From Polytrichum commune (lineage: Eukaryota > Streptophyta > Polytrichopsida > Polytrichales > Polytrichaceae): a stretch of DNA of 64,000 bases. This document shows, piece by piece, positions 47,233 through 59,652 of the stretch. The translations under genes and the position numbers were made by a program. The stretch is taken from contig OX485803.1 of assembly GCA_950295325.1 (NCBI GenBank), positions 47,633,554-47,697,553 of the forward strand. The letters are read 5' to 3'. The notes below the pieces were generated by a model. It was not told the origin of the DNA and did not search any database. It saw nothing but the letters and a program-made list of their open reading frames with translations. Positions within the stretch are counted from its first letter, which is position 1. Each line of letters begins with the position of its first letter.

Positions 47233-48560
47233 TTATCTTTCGGGTGGCGCAATCATGGTAGGGTTTATTTCTATTTTTCTGCCTCCGCCATCGCCCTCAC
47301 GATACTCCCTCGCCATATGGCCCGCCTTTCCGCACTTGAAACAAAGCCCCTTCTTCATTGCGTCTTTCGAGTCGACCCACTTCGGCCGCTTGACATAACT
47401 TTTAGGGGTAATTGCCTTGCCGTCCAATCCCCCTTCGGGTTCTTCTCTCGCTTTATTATTTCCATTTCGGAAACTAGTGTTTACCACATCCGAAGGTCTT
47501 TTTGAATGGTCTCTTCTCGCTCGGCGTGTCGGGGCGGCCAATTTTTTTTCATTGAGAGTATTATTTACAGATCTCTCTCTCGCGTCACCTGGACGAATCA
47601 CCACATCAAACAACTTTATCATTGTGGTGGGGAGGTTTTCCCTCTCCCACACCTTGCGCCAAATAAATTAATCTAGGTTCGCAAGAAAACCACCCTATTA
47701 TGTCCAATTGCGGATTCTTCTCACAATCAAATTACAAGTACTTTGTCTTATACTCTTCGGTACACCTCGAAAGATTTTGGTCATTTCGTCACTTCATGGC
47801 GTCTAAGGCCGTGATTGTCGAGTGGATGTTGGCGTGGCTTTCGCCACGTCTCGATCACCAACTCCTTTAGCACTTTCCATGACAAGTCTTCGCTACGCCG
47901 CGAAGGCAATGGAAGCGCCATCATTTAGAAACGACCCAAAGTTTCTTACCCTCACCTCATCGTCATTATAGCCCGAGGCGTCGCAAGATATCTCGTATTC
48001 TGTGTGGAAAGTTTCAAAGTATATTTCATCCTTAGTGTCTCACGTCATTGGCTTCGGAACACTCTTCATGTACGTGGGTATGGTCGCATCCGACGACGAA
48101 TTCCTCCCACTCTTAATTATCTCAACCAACAATTGGTTTTGGTCCATTAAGGTTGATATTGCCAACCTCATGTCGCGGACTTCATCTTTGAGCTTCGTAA
48201 TAAGTGTTTCACGTCACCGGGGTCCTTTGCGATCCGAATCACTTTTGGATCTTTCGGAGATAACTTTATCGGTTGCACCAAGCGGTTCGTTGGGTTGTTC
48301 TTGCTCCAACACGCCTTGATTCACCACCCTTGTTCCGGATTGGTCTCGGTGCGAATTGGCTCTAAGTTCAACTCTTCATGAAGTTGACTTGCGGTTTTCT
48401 CGCCTTCGAGAATCTCCTTCTTACGCGGCACCCGAGTCTTCTTGCTCGGACCGCCTTCGTCGCCTTGAGTCGCCATCAATTCGGCTCCCGGCGCTAAGTC
48501 TTCTCAAGTCTCGTCTTCTCCCCGTCGCAATTCGCGCTCGCCCTTCTTCGAGCGCTTCCT
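47233..48560 (-). pseudogene. Chromovirus gag with altered zinc knuckle
   Basis: The nucleocapsid knuckle reads CFKCGKAGHMAREY (about 47343-47300). The pattern C-x2-C-x4-H-x4-C has its last Cys replaced by Tyr. Upstream capsid sequence (47650-48560) is only readable in short pieces across stops. Confidence 0.75.
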
Positions 48561-48585
48561 GACCGCTATACTCGCAACCTTCAAG

Positions 48586-48737
48586 GTCACCCTACCTCTA
48601 CGCTTAGTCCTCCCGCCTACGTGTAGATTCCCAATTGGGTTCAACCCAACACACTAAGGGGTGTGGCTAACCACACACCCAAACCCCTTAGGTGTCCGCC
48701 CGCCCAAGGCTAGCGTTCGTTCTAAAGGAGCCTTACG
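48586..48737 (-). repeat. Chromovirus 5' LTR, truncated
   Basis: About 152 bp match the distal part of the 426-bp 3' LTR, from GGTCACCCTACCTC through CGCCCGCCCAAGGC to GCCTTACG. The inner ~270 bp and the primer-binding site are missing, while the outer edge and the target duplication are intact. Confidence 0.88.
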
Positions 48738-48742
48738 GCTAG

Positions 48743-50225
48743 TTGGAACATCTGAAAATTTTGATGTGACATTTTTTTGTTTTTTGATTCGGCAACCAAA
48801 AGCACTTGAATTGATAAGGTGACATGACAAGTATATCATGAAGTGCTCACATCTCAAGGAACTTGTTCACACATTTTTCTTGCAACTTTCCATCAAGCTA
48901 TAGTATTTGTAATTCTGGCCAATCCTATCAAGCCTCTCATCAAAACAATAAATTTTATGATTTACGATAAATTTTCAAAGTTTTCACTTCTAGACTTTTT
49001 ATACAACTTAATTAGGACCAGAAATATCTTTTGTACTTTTACTCACATGGATGCAATCCTTGCATGATGCCTCACAACTTTTCTGTTGTGATATTTCTCA
49101 AGAATTGTTATTTTATTTAACACAGCTTTGAAAATGCCAGCTTTGCACAATACCTTTAAGCTGAGTTGATCCCAATTGATGCTTTCATTTAGATTTGACT
49201 ATGGCAAACATCGCAATTAATGTAGGTAGATAATTAGGGTGGACAAGCAATCTATGGAGTTTGGAAGTGCCCACAGTAGGGCCACATAGCTTAGAAGTTG
49301 TGAAATCAAATGTGATGAAAATTACTTAGCTACAGGTAGCAGAAAGAGGTCACCAATATCATGAAGTCAATTTACATGATGATCAGCGAACAAAGGAGGC
49401 ACTTCCTGATCCAGCACAGAAGCCAGAGACAGTTAAATGTGACCCTATTGTGGGTACTTCCAACTCCAAGAACACTTTTGGGCTTTGAATCGAATTGAGA
49501 ATTGTCTCACCTGGCTACCAATTGCAACAATTCACAAAGATTGTCATTTCAAGTTTCAGGGCCAAACTTATTGTTAGTCAAAGTGAAGATTCACTTCATC
49601 TTTAAGTGAGCACAGAGGCCCTCCCAATTGTGATGTTCATTATTGAACTTAGAATGGTGTCTATAATATTTTGAGCGCATAGTCCAACCTCATCACATAG
49701 GTGTCCGATTAAGAAGAATTACTACATAAGGCCCACATTCCTTAATGCTGGTAAGCCAACAAGAAAGCTTCTTCATTCTGGATGTCGTCCACTCCAAATG
49801 GCCTGCATGTGAAGGCACTTTTCCAGTATCTCCAGAATATACCACCACAATCCTAATAGCCTAAGAAAGAAAATATAGGATTAAAACTCCAATCCACATA
49901 GGACAGAACGGCAATACTAGGTGTAACATTCTTAATTACAATACTCTTCCATTTTGAGTTTCAAAAGAGAAGGAAAGCCAACAGGCACTGATCTAGAAAA
50001 CCATTTGAAGTGGTTTAAGGGAAACCTGTGCTGAAACTACTGAATCTGAGCCTATTTATATGATCCATGTATCTCAGTGTTCTATATATAGAATGGACTG
50101 TCAAAGAATGCCTATGTCTATTTATACTACACTTCTACCTCTTGAACATAGTACAGCAGGTCAATTTTGTCATGCGAAAAGATTGAAGCATTGAAAGCAT
50201 GTAAACAAGGCACAAGCTACAGCTC
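48743..50225. other. Intergenic, with R1 copy E
   Basis: No gene is recognised. The right end holds the presumed 3' UTR of the MOT1-like gene. Confidence 0.45.
49438..49737 (+). repeat. Dispersed repeat family R1, copy E
   Basis: A 300-bp copy with both family ends (TGTGACCCTATTGTGGG and TACATAAGGCCCACA). It shares CCAACTCCAAGA, TTGTCTCACCTGGCTA, ATTGTGATGTTCATTATTGA, TTTTGAGCGCATAGTCCAA and GGTGTCCGATTAAGAAG with copy D. It lacks the part between TCATCACA and GTGTCC. Confidence 0.8.
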
Positions 50226-53200
50226 TTAGGATAGCCGATTGTAACCATCACCCGTAGGCCGCCTACTATTATTCAGTAGAGAAGCCGCAGATGACTGTCT
50301 CCAAAGCCGAGCCCAAAAATCAACCTCTCGAAATTGAAGGAGGAGTGCAAGGGCAATGCCACTACCAAATCCGAGAGCGGAACTGGAATTCGTCAAGGAC
50401 ACACAAGTGACAGTGAGCATCACAAACGCATCCGTTCTTGAGCTCTGGTCCCTGCAAGCCATGGCCAACTCCAGGCCTGAAAATAGGAGGAGAACACCGA
50501 GTAGTCCAATGGGGTACAGGGCTAAGAGTTTCACAAGGCTCGTTCCGAGAAGAAGGCTGAGAACAATTTTTGCAGTCCCAAGAAAGACCACGGCCACCCC
50601 GTTCCGGGCTCCGAATCTGTATTGACCAGCCAAACCCCCAGCACCATGGCAGACAGGCATTGCACCCCACCAACAGCCTACCAGGTTCATCAGCCCCACG
50701 CTTACCTTCACAATACAACACACAACATGGAATGTTAGCAGATTTCCCTTTCAAAATAAAATGCTTCATGTGTGTCACAAATTACAGAATTCCAGGGTGC
50801 CTTAAAACCAAGGCCTTATCCCTTACACGCTTCTGGCAATTTCATACTTATTGTGTATTCTCTCATAATACTGGATGACATCAAACCACCAAGTTCTTTC
50901 CCACTTATTTTGTTTAGGTATCATGAAGTGTAACCTTCCAAGACAACAAGTTGTCGCTATCTACCACAAAATCACATCACAATGTATATTCAAGTTGTAC
51001 AATTTCAACGAATTGTATGTATGCGAGGAACAAATCGGACTCCAACAGCGTTTAGGGGTTTACTTAAATCCCATGTGAATTTCAAGGTTAAGCCTCCTAA
51101 GGCCAGGATAGTGCTCAGATGGGTGACCTTCCTAGCACTTCATTTCCAGTGCACTCTACCACCTATGCTCCACCCAATCATTGTGGGTATCCGACCTGGA
51201 ATATTTTCCACCAACCATGTGGGAACCTAGGGGCTTACCCTTGGGGAAGATACATAGGTGCCAGCCGGTTTGTCTGCACCTGTACAAAGTGTTCACCTCT
51301 CAAAGCAGTCTGTGGGGGGGGGGGGCTCTAATTCTTGTGAGGCCTGCTTTGGATTTGCATATAGACTGAGACCAACTTGAGGATGAAGCAACACCATAAT
51401 TCACATTGGTGGCAACATCGGAGTCATCTCTTTTTTGCAGGATTCCAGATAGTTGTATTCAGTGTATCCTACCCCTTCTGGTCCCAGATGAGGAATAGTG
51501 TTTCTACTTGCAATATGCGAGACAGATGCAAAATAGTCCTGCACGGATAGTACCTCTGGAGTTGCAACAAAAATATATAAAAAAGCATGCAGTTTAGTAT
51601 ATAACACGTACCGAGACTTTGAAAGGTGAGACGTCCTTGTTGGGAAACAAATCGTTTGAGAGCTTACAGACCGCAATCACCGAGTTGAGGATGGAGAGGG
51701 GGATTTGAGGGACGGCAGCCCTTAAGAAACCTTTCTTCCAATCCTCCCTTGTGATGGTCACGAAATGTGGAATGGAAGGTCCAAATCGAAGCTTCGAAAG
51801 AACGCTCGGATCTCGAATGACTGCAAGCAAAATACCGATAAAGAACACAATCAAAGCTGTGGGTAGCATGTTTGATCTTCCCTCTTGCGCCCTCCTCTCT
51901 CGTCGCGCGTCCGACTCACCCGCGCCATCCAAGAGCCCCTCGCTTTCAGCCCCACATTGGTGAACATTATTACCTCCTCCAGAACCTGTGGCTAAAACAA
52001 TGAAACATAATGCAGACAGCGCGAGGAGAAGGCCGTCAAACCCTAACCACGGCCGGCTCCCGGTCGCCTTGCCCTTTGTCAGGTCCTGATTCTGCATTAT
52101 GTATTTCACAGCTGTGATTCCGAATGCTATGCCTTGGGATAACTGAACACCGCGGACGACAGGGAGAGGTATCAACCGGTTTGCCATGGACATCAGACCT
52201 GTTACTCCCAAGAACACCAAAACCATGGCAGTCGATAGCCCAGCAGCCATGATTTGAGGGACTGTCAGTGGATCCCCCTCAGAGATCGCTACGGCTGCAA
52301 TGGACTTCATCGGTTGCACTGGCATGGGCACACCGAACAGAAGGCCTGCACAAGATTATATATTCAATGGTGTGAGATAATGCCGAGGATGTTCCCGAAG
52401 ATGATGATGCACAGCCGATGAACAGATTATTATCATAGCTACATTGTGACAAAGATAATCCTCCAGCTGAAGATGCATACATTGCTGTTCCCATCAACAA
52501 ACCTCAACAAGTCGACATGAACAAACACCAACCTGGTGCAACAGGTTCCCAATCACCCTTATCTGGCCTACTCATCCAACTCTACCAAAATGATGAACAA
52601 ACGTCCAGATATTGATGTTCCTGAATATGATGCAACAGCCTGAACAGATTATTATACCTACATCGTGAAATACATAATCCTCCACCTTCACTAGGATCCT
52701 CAGCTAACAAGCAGAACATCCGCACACATTGCATTTTCAATCAGCAATCCTGAACAAATTTATAGGAACAAACACCAACATGGTGGAACAGGTTCCCATT
52801 CCTTAATATCTCACCTAGTCATCTACTACTCTACCGAAATGACGAACGACTGTGCAGGGCGAGTTCGAGGTTTGAAGTTTACGGTTTAGGGAGTTTCGTG
52901 ACCAGATTATGTGATATGCATGATCCTTCCTCCCACAAATTTTGGAGAATAAATTACTGAGTGATGCTGCTTTGAGCAGACACGGAGAGGAGCACACAAA
53001 AAGTTTGTTACCTGTGGCCACATTGTAGGCGCCCGTGAAGAGCAGGGTGGTGCCGAGGTCAAGCCCATTCACAAGCGTCAGTGCCAACACAATGGGCAGG
53101 AACGTGCCCAAATCGCCCACAGACCCGCTTAATTCCTCCCACACACTCTTGCATCGAAATTTCAGCTTCACTTGCTCCAGAATTCCTAATTCTTGTGCCC

Positions 53201-53234
53201 TAGATGTCCTCAAACCCTCTCCTTCATCTGCCAT
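50226..53234 (-). CDS. MOT1: MOT1-like molybdate transporter, 3 exons
   Basis: Membrane transporter of the sulfate-transporter-related MOT1 family, importing molybdate for the molybdenum cofactor; plasma or internal membrane cannot be told here. Exons in order: 53234-53012, 52345-51612, 50705-50226, joined in frame to about 478 residues. Hallmarks: GSVGDLGTFLPIVLALTLVN near the N-terminus, VPMPVQPMKSIAA (the family PxPVQPMK signature, start of exon 2), LPVVRGVQLSQG, AAVPQIPLSILNSVIA, and SVGLMNLVGCWWGAMPVCHGAGG at the start of exon 3, followed by GQYRFGARNG. Ten or so hydrophobic segments are visible. A hydrophilic loop (residues ~200-225, rich in Glu/Arg) lies mid-protein. Arabidopsis MOT1 is intronless as far as I recall, so two introns are a difference. 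The start ATG at 53234 is the first in frame and gives the expected N-terminus. Confidence 0.92.
51025..51170 (+). repeat. 5S rRNA-derived sequence in MOT1 intron 2
   Basis: The segment follows the plant 5S rRNA gene in order. It has AAATCCCATGTGAA (cf. GGATCCCATCAGAA), AGGTTAAGCCTCCTAAGGC (A-box region), GATAGTGCTCAGATGGGTGACC (intermediate element and C box) and a final TGCAC. Similarity weakens upstream of 51065. It is not an intact 5S gene. It is antisense to the MOT1 transcript. It could be a 5S pseudogene or the head of a 5S-derived SINE. Confidence 0.65.
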
Positions 53235-54176
53235 CGCTCAGAAAACCCTGAAGGTCCGATCAGATGGCTCACCTTTTGGTCCAAAGCATGTGAAATTGCC
53301 CGATCAGAAGGGCTTGCATGCGGATGAATCCAAGCTAAATTTGCACAACAAGAACACGCATTGCGAGAATGGCCTTAGCGCATTCCCTCGGCCTCCCCTG
53401 CAAGCAAGCACATGAAACTTTGTTAAATTCAACAAGCAAGGCATGTAAGCGCTCCCATATCTGGAAACCAATTCCATGACCTATTTATGTGCAGGGGTAA
53501 AGTAAAAGAGGCAGTTCACTATCAAAGCAAGCTCCTTTATAACAATTTCGAGATTTTGGAACCCCAGCCACACAGGATATATGCTGACAAGAAGAAGGAA
53601 AATGCACAGAAAGGGCAACTAATCTTCGTTGAGGTAATTTCAATTGCCAAACCCGAGAGAATGAAATCAATGCACCACTCTAGCTTCAATTGCCAAGCGC
53701 GTGCGAACTCGATAGAAGTTGATTCAGTACGACTAGATTCAGTGATTCAGAACTCGATTTGTTCCTTGAATGAAAAGAACTAACACATTCTTACGACAAA
53801 AACTCACAGAAGCGCATACAGCACTCGGAGCAAGCAATCCTCAAAACTTGACAGAAAAGCAATTTGACAAACCCTTCAGAATGGGAAACAAGACTATCAT
53901 CGTCCGAGTGGTCAGCAAGGTTTTCCTTACAAGAAATAGGCAATTCGCCGCAAAAAAAATATCCCTTTCCGGCACAATTGGCGTCCACGTAAAGCTCCGA
54001 AGTTGCTCGCTTCACGAAAGCTCCTGCTTGCAACGAGTTGAAACCGCGAAAGGGAGGCTAGAATATACGAACATTTCATGCGAAGAAAGTGAAGACAAAG
54101 AAGCCAAGGAAAAAAAGGTGAACTCAAATGTTCGTTTCATGTCGATATTAGCATGCAAGGGCAATCAAGCTGTACT
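53235..54176. other. MOT1 upstream region
   Basis: Nothing is recognised apart from promoter space for the MOT1-like gene. An open frame on the + strand (53770-54210) runs into the adjacent element's terminal repeat and looks like no known protein. Confidence 0.45.
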
Positions 54177-54484
54177 TTTGACAAAGTTTTTGCAAATTTT
54201 TCACTTGTGACACACAAAAACTCACAAAAAAAACAAAAAAATGCACGTCAATTGACATGCACAATTTAGAAGTTGACATGTATTGTGACTTATGAAGAAA
54301 AAACACACGTCAATTGACACACTAGAAATTGAAATGACACGTATTACTAGGCAACTTAAGTATTATAAATTGCAGCATAAGTATCCGTAAAACATAACCC
54401 ATAACAATTGGAGAACTTCCTACACTTACATACTTAAGTTCAGCCTTGTTTTTGTGATTTTCTTTGTAGCCGGGAAGACTACAC
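54177..54484 (+). repeat. Left terminal inverted repeat of the 9.7-kb unit
   Basis: It begins TTTGACAAAG and contains two copies of the palindrome GTCAATTGAC (~54249 and ~54310). The inner end is near GAAGACTACA. Confidence 0.88.
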
Positions 54485-55249
54485 CAATTTCTTGGCTTGC
54501 AAATATTACAGGTATCCCACTTTTCAAGGTTCTCTTTTGGCACAAATTGTTGTATTTCATCACATTGCTAGAAGCCTAGCTTATAATGATGCAAATGAGA
54601 TTTTATGATTTAGTTTCAGGTTTATATCAACTCAAAATAAACATACTCTTAAAGTGGTGAAAGACTGAAAGTTGGGTACACTATATTTTTTTGTCTATGT
54701 TTTGTTTTTAAGAAGCATATATATGTTTGTGTATGTATGTATTAAAATAGGATATTTATATCTGAAGTGAATGGCATCATGAATTTCTAAGTGATGTGCT
54801 CATTCTTTTTTCTCATGTTGTCATTGTTGGTAGTAGAACATTACTTTGCATTTGTGTATTTGCATGTGTCATTTTGAACCTCCTTCCCATACAAATGGAA
54901 AAAACATATGGAATTCTTCTTGTATGTTGATGATATACTTCTTCATTTTATGGAGGTGAACTGACTTTTATTGTTCATTAGGTGTGAAATTTATTTTAAA
55001 TAATGGTTGGGCATACCAATTCTATGTATATTATTATAATTTTTTTATTTATTAAATGAATTTTTTTATAAATTGAATTATTATACAAAATTAACATATG
55101 GCTTCCAAAAGTAACAACGATCATGAATAGTTCATCAATTCAACTAGAATGAAATGTATAATGGAAGAGTTTCATTACAACTTTTAATTCAATCGTCTCA
55201 ACAAACTTTGGGGCTTTAACAACCTGAAATTTTTCCTCACAACATTGGA

Positions 55250-55960
55250 TAGTGAAATTAAAACTTAATCAGGTGAAGATATTGGGAATGATGTAATTAG
55301 GGAACTTGCTCATGTCATTCCAATTGACAAAGCTATAGAAGAGTTTTTAAGGTTGCATGGAAAATTGATAGGTCGTGGTTGTTACATTACAAACCAAATA
55401 ATGGGCAAGCAACAAGATTTATGAAATGCGATGCTTATCAAGAAATATGTGTAGATTCCAAATGGGGGACATGTATAGGTCATAAGAGTTTACCAAAATT
55501 ATTGTCAAGGTTCATGAAAAGAGTGTTGACCACAAAAATTCGGTAGTTCATTGGGAGGCTATACATTTTCCTCAAGGTGCAAATGCACTTCAAGTGATTC
55601 AAGGACTAAATGTTATAATAGATATAAAGCAATCAAGAATCATCATTGTGATAAAAACTTTATATTATACAGTATAGAATGATATACCACATGCTTTCAT
55701 TACTACAAACTCCAAATATACCTATTAATGATGAATATGGCTCATATACTTCAGGATATGCAATATTGGAATTTTTATGGGCAAATTCAAAGCATATCAG
55801 TGATGGACTTTTAATAGAAGCACAATCCTCCTCATTTTATTCTTTGATGATAGATGAGGCCACTAATTGAACTTTTGAACAACATTTAATTGTTTATGTT
55901 GTTTATTTATCTAATAATGAGAAAATACCTCTTGTTACAAGAGAATAGGCTGATAGGAAC
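55250..55960 (+). pseudogene. hAT/ZMYM-type (DUF4371) transposase relic
   Basis: Broken frames read in order as a DUF4371-like transposase. The segment at ~55370-55560 has a short Cys-containing block and HWEAIHFPQGA-like sequence in shifting frames. The frame at 55679-55870 contains SSSFYSLMIDEATN, the signature opening of DUF4371, and continues past a stop as EQHLIVYVVYLSNNEKIPLV. Stops and shifts exclude a working protein. Confidence 0.65.
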
Positions 55961-58900
55961 AACCCACAAATTGAATGCATGGAATGACAATGTCATCCTC
56001 ACCCCCATTTCATGATATCATTGGCAAACCTCCCACAATGTAAATTGAGCGGAAATCTTGCCAAGGCATGGTGATGGGTACAAGATGTGTGAACATAGAA
56101 GAATTGCAATGGTGAGTGGGCCTGAGTAGGTTGGTCAACAATAAATCTATGCAACTATACATGATTGATATATTAGTTTGGTATGCATTGACAATAGGCA
56201 ACAAATAGACATGCGTGCAAAAGAGAGTGCAATAAGTCTTGTGATTTGGTTGTATGTCATTGTGGTATGAAATGTTGTGGAATGGGTTTTGGGGTTGCAA
56301 TCGATTCAGAACATGTGAGAAGCAAAAAAAATCCAAAAATTGAACATAGAGTCAACAAGAAGGGATTGTGCATAATTGCTTGAGTCTAGGTTGATGCACA
56401 TGTAAGGTGACTACATGTACAAACACTCAAGAATGCACTCAAGGATGGGTTTGACGCCCTAAACAAAGCACCCATGTTGAGCACTTCACCGGCAATAGCA
56501 AGTCAAGTGCCCATAACAAGTGCCATGGTGACACCTCCAATGACCATGAGCACCATAGCCATTTCAGGAAACATTCATCACACTCACATTATGGGTGTTA
56601 TTGTCGTCCAATAACCATGAGCATCATGGCCCTTGTGGTGACATTCATTGCATTGAGAGGATGGGTGTTGTCACAGCCCATGGGAATTATCATTGTCCCA
56701 GCCTAACTATGCCATGTCCGTGCATACAATGGCCATTACCGCATGAGCACTAGCCATGGCCGTCCTTGTGTTTGTCAAGGCGCAATATGAGAGTATATGT
56801 ACTAGAGATAGTATATACTTGTATATGTATTCCCTCAAATGTGCCCACAACTTCGGGGGGCAATAGTGGATTATATATATTTTGGATGATTTTTTTTGAT
56901 GATGTCTACCCGGACCATTTGATGTTCACATTATTCTTGTGAGCACCAAGTCATGTATTTCAATGAACTACTAGGCCACGGAGACCATGGCCATGAATGC
57001 TACAACCATGGATTTAGCATGACCAAAGGTGCATTTTCATTGCATGGTTGTGGATGTGCGGCATGTGGCCATGACCCATAACAATGTGGCCATGGCAATG
57101 GAGGGTATTACTGTGGGCGTGATAGTGTGGCCATGGCCATGGTGGTTGTTACCACAAACATGGTGGGTGTCGCCCTCACTATAGCCATGTTAAGTGTTGT
57201 GAAGTTGACCATTTGTTTTGTATTCCACACAAGTTCTTTTCTTTCACTTGCTCGAACATCTTGCCTTGAAATTTGGGTCAAGATGGGCAGATTCCTTCCT
57301 TACTCATGTCATTTGTCAACATGTCACTAAGAATGGCCATTGCACAATCCATGTTCGCCTACATGTGGCTAGAGCTAACAACTTATTTCTCTTCTTGATT
57401 CACTTCCTCAATTGTTTTGCCTTGCAATGTGCTCTCCACCGCTTTCCCATTCGTCCCTTCTTCGTTCACACCTATCATGCTTTGAGACGGCGGATTAATT
57501 GGGGTTTCAACAAGACCTTAAACAAACATACTTTACGGAGCTCAAGGAACAATTAGTCTGAACTCGACTTGAAAAACGTTGTCTGCACTGCCCAATTCCA
57601 AAAAAAAATGTTGCCCTTGAATTCTTGAAGATCACCTTGTCCCAAAAAACTCATGGAATGCACCTCAACTTCGAAGCCCAAAATTCAATCTATATGTTCA
57701 CTTCCACTTAGTAGATAAACAATGGACTAGGATTTCTTTCCCAAAGTGAGCCCCTCTATAAAGCATGTAATTAAGTTGGAAGTTAGAGATGTGAAAACGT
57801 CCTCATTAACAAGGAGGTGATGATTTTGTGACTTACCATTTGAAAGGGCCTTTGCCATAAAACTTAGCTTTAAATAATCTCCTGATTTAGCTCATTCATA
57901 TAGAATTCTAATTTTAAGTGATGCCTTCTCCTTTCAGAAGCAAATTCTACAAGTATTCATACACAACCAAACTAATTAAGCCTGATGAATATTTCAAATA
58001 TTTGTCCACTTCCTCCATCCAAACAACTCCATCATTGTGCCACAGTCATTGCTTGGGGCGATCACACCCCCTTACATTTTGTAAGCACGTGCGATAATGA
58101 CATATTTGATGGGGGGGGGGGGATATTTATGCACCTTTCAAAAAAAATTCCCTCCCTATTTGTAGATAAAATTTTATTTTGACGTATTTTTTAGCACCCT
58201 TTATTTATTTGTAATTTTTTAGAGAGGCTAATTTTTGGCACAATATTTTTTTATAAATCGTACAAGTACCAAATAGTGGACATAATACTATAGCATTGTG
58301 AACCAACTATGTGAGCAACAAACATTCCATACCATTCAATTATCATTCATTTGGTTTCAATTGGTAATGCCAATCCTACACCATTCAAAGTGCCATTCAA
58401 AACACAACCAATGTTATTTGGATACTAGTTAAAGGGTTACCAATAAACATGGAGATAATAAAATATACAAGCTAAAATAAACAAGTTGTAAACACAGATA
58501 ACAAAACAATAAATACAATCAGTTGTGACAAGACCTGAAATTTCTCACAACTACCTACTCCAGAATAACAAGGTTCCATTCAAATACAAGAAAGCCAAAT
58601 ACAAAACATTGAAAACATTTACTTTAATTGTGTTTACAAACACATTCAACTATAGTCCCATTCAAACCTTGTAACAAACATTTATAATGTGAAGGGTTAT
58701 GATACAACTATGCACCCTCCAATTATGTCAAGATACATGTTCAATACAATGACACCGACTACAATATACTTGGAATCAGATAGCTTATAAAAAATAGGAG
58801 TCACCTACCGTAGCACCATAGTTGGGTCATGCACCTCAAAACGAATATTTATTTATTTATTGAAAAATAAGGTTCGTCAACTAAAAACATAATTTATGAA

Positions 58901-59049
58901 ATGGCATCAATCCTATGATTTAAAAATATTTAGTTCGTTTTTTTGGTAAGGTATAGTAATACTAGAAGTAGGTTATTGTTTTTTCATTCATTTGTGGCGG
59001 CTTCTTGGCCTTAAACCTAAATATCCACGTTAACCTTACTTAGGGGCAT
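55961..59049. other. Interior of the 9.7-kb unit, unassigned
   Basis: No gene is recognised. 56500-57180 is rich in repeated GCCATGGCC/ACCATGAGCACCATAGCC phrases. At 58089-58130 a CACGTGCGATAATGAC motif followed by a run of 12-13 G matches the edge motif of the insert at 41.92 kb. Confidence 0.4.
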
Positions 59050-59452
59050 GCCACACGACCGGCAATTTGCCTCAGCCGTGGGCTGCCATTGGTCGAGAGC
59101 AGTGCCTGCTTACCACACGGCCGGCCCCCCAGGCAGCGGCACTGTGACATGGCTACTGCCGCTGCTGCCAAAGTACTACCAGGGGAAGGCCCCTGGAAGT
59201 CCTACACTCCCGGGCTCAGAGCAACCCGGGCCCACCCCTGGAGGTTCCCACGCGATGACGTGGCTCTGTCTCGGTATACAGGGTAAGCTGGAAAAGGAGT
59301 GCTCTGCTCGGCGTTGACGATGTGGCAGGCCAGCTAGGACGGAGATCCCCACCTCCCGTGTGGTGGCCCGGGCTGGTTGGCACCTTGTTGTACATGCCTA
59401 TGCTCCTCCCAAACCTAGCCAGACCGGCAGATAGCCCTGCCGGTCGTGTGGC
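59050..59452. mobile_element. GC-rich segment with perfect 15-bp inverted ends
   Basis: GCCACACGACCGGCA at 59050-59064 is exactly inverted at 59438-59452. A partial third copy (CCACACGGCCGGCC) lies at 59114. The 403-bp segment is strikingly GC-rich against AT-rich surroundings. It is probably a small non-autonomous element. A target duplication was not found. Confidence 0.6.
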
Positions 59453-59550
59453 TACCACCTTAGTGTGGCTCTTGTTTGTCTTTACACAGTGCATGTGTTA
59501 GGTCTTTTGTATGTACTTGCACTTTGACATGTGTGAGAAGAGTGTTAGAA

Positions 59551-59652
59551 ATGGCACCAAAACAACGACGAGTTGATTTTGCTTTTATGCCTATTAAGAA
59601 GAAGGAGAGGGAGATGGATATAGAAAGAGAGTTTGCCGCTTTGAGTGAGTAG
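59551..59652 (+). pseudogene. Short open frame resembling a hAT-type transposase N-terminus
   Basis: A 33-residue frame opens MAPKQRRVDFAFMPIKKKER and ends in a stop. A basic MAPKK-like start followed by an F/Y-F-x-P pattern is common at the N-terminus of DUF4371/hAT-like transposases, so this may be a detached piece. It is weak evidence. Confidence 0.3.

Larger units (their letters stand above)
39935..48737 (-). mobile_element. Ty3/gypsy chromovirus, 8.8 kb, degenerate
   Basis: A complete insertion is framed by the 5-bp target duplication GCTAG (39930-39934, 48738-48742). Reading the - strand: a truncated 5' LTR (~48586-48737), gag with zinc knuckle, protease, RT, RNase H region, integrase with HHCC, a linker and a chromodomain, then a polypurine tract (AGTGGGGGAGGA, 40372-40361) and a 426-bp 3' LTR (39935-40360, TG...CA ends). 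Chromodomain presence assigns it to the chromoviruses. Many stops, frameshifts and at least two nested insertions (41.92-43.43 kb and ~45.36-46.4 kb) show it is dead. The two LTRs differ at many sites, so the insertion is old. Confidence 0.92.

Noticed and set aside
53770-54210. 146-residue + strand frame upstream of MOT1
   Set aside because: It runs into the terminal repeat of the adjacent element and shows no known domain or gene structure.
59048-59317. 89-residue frame in the GC-rich module
   Set aside because: The frame is explained by GC-rich composition within an inverted-repeat element.
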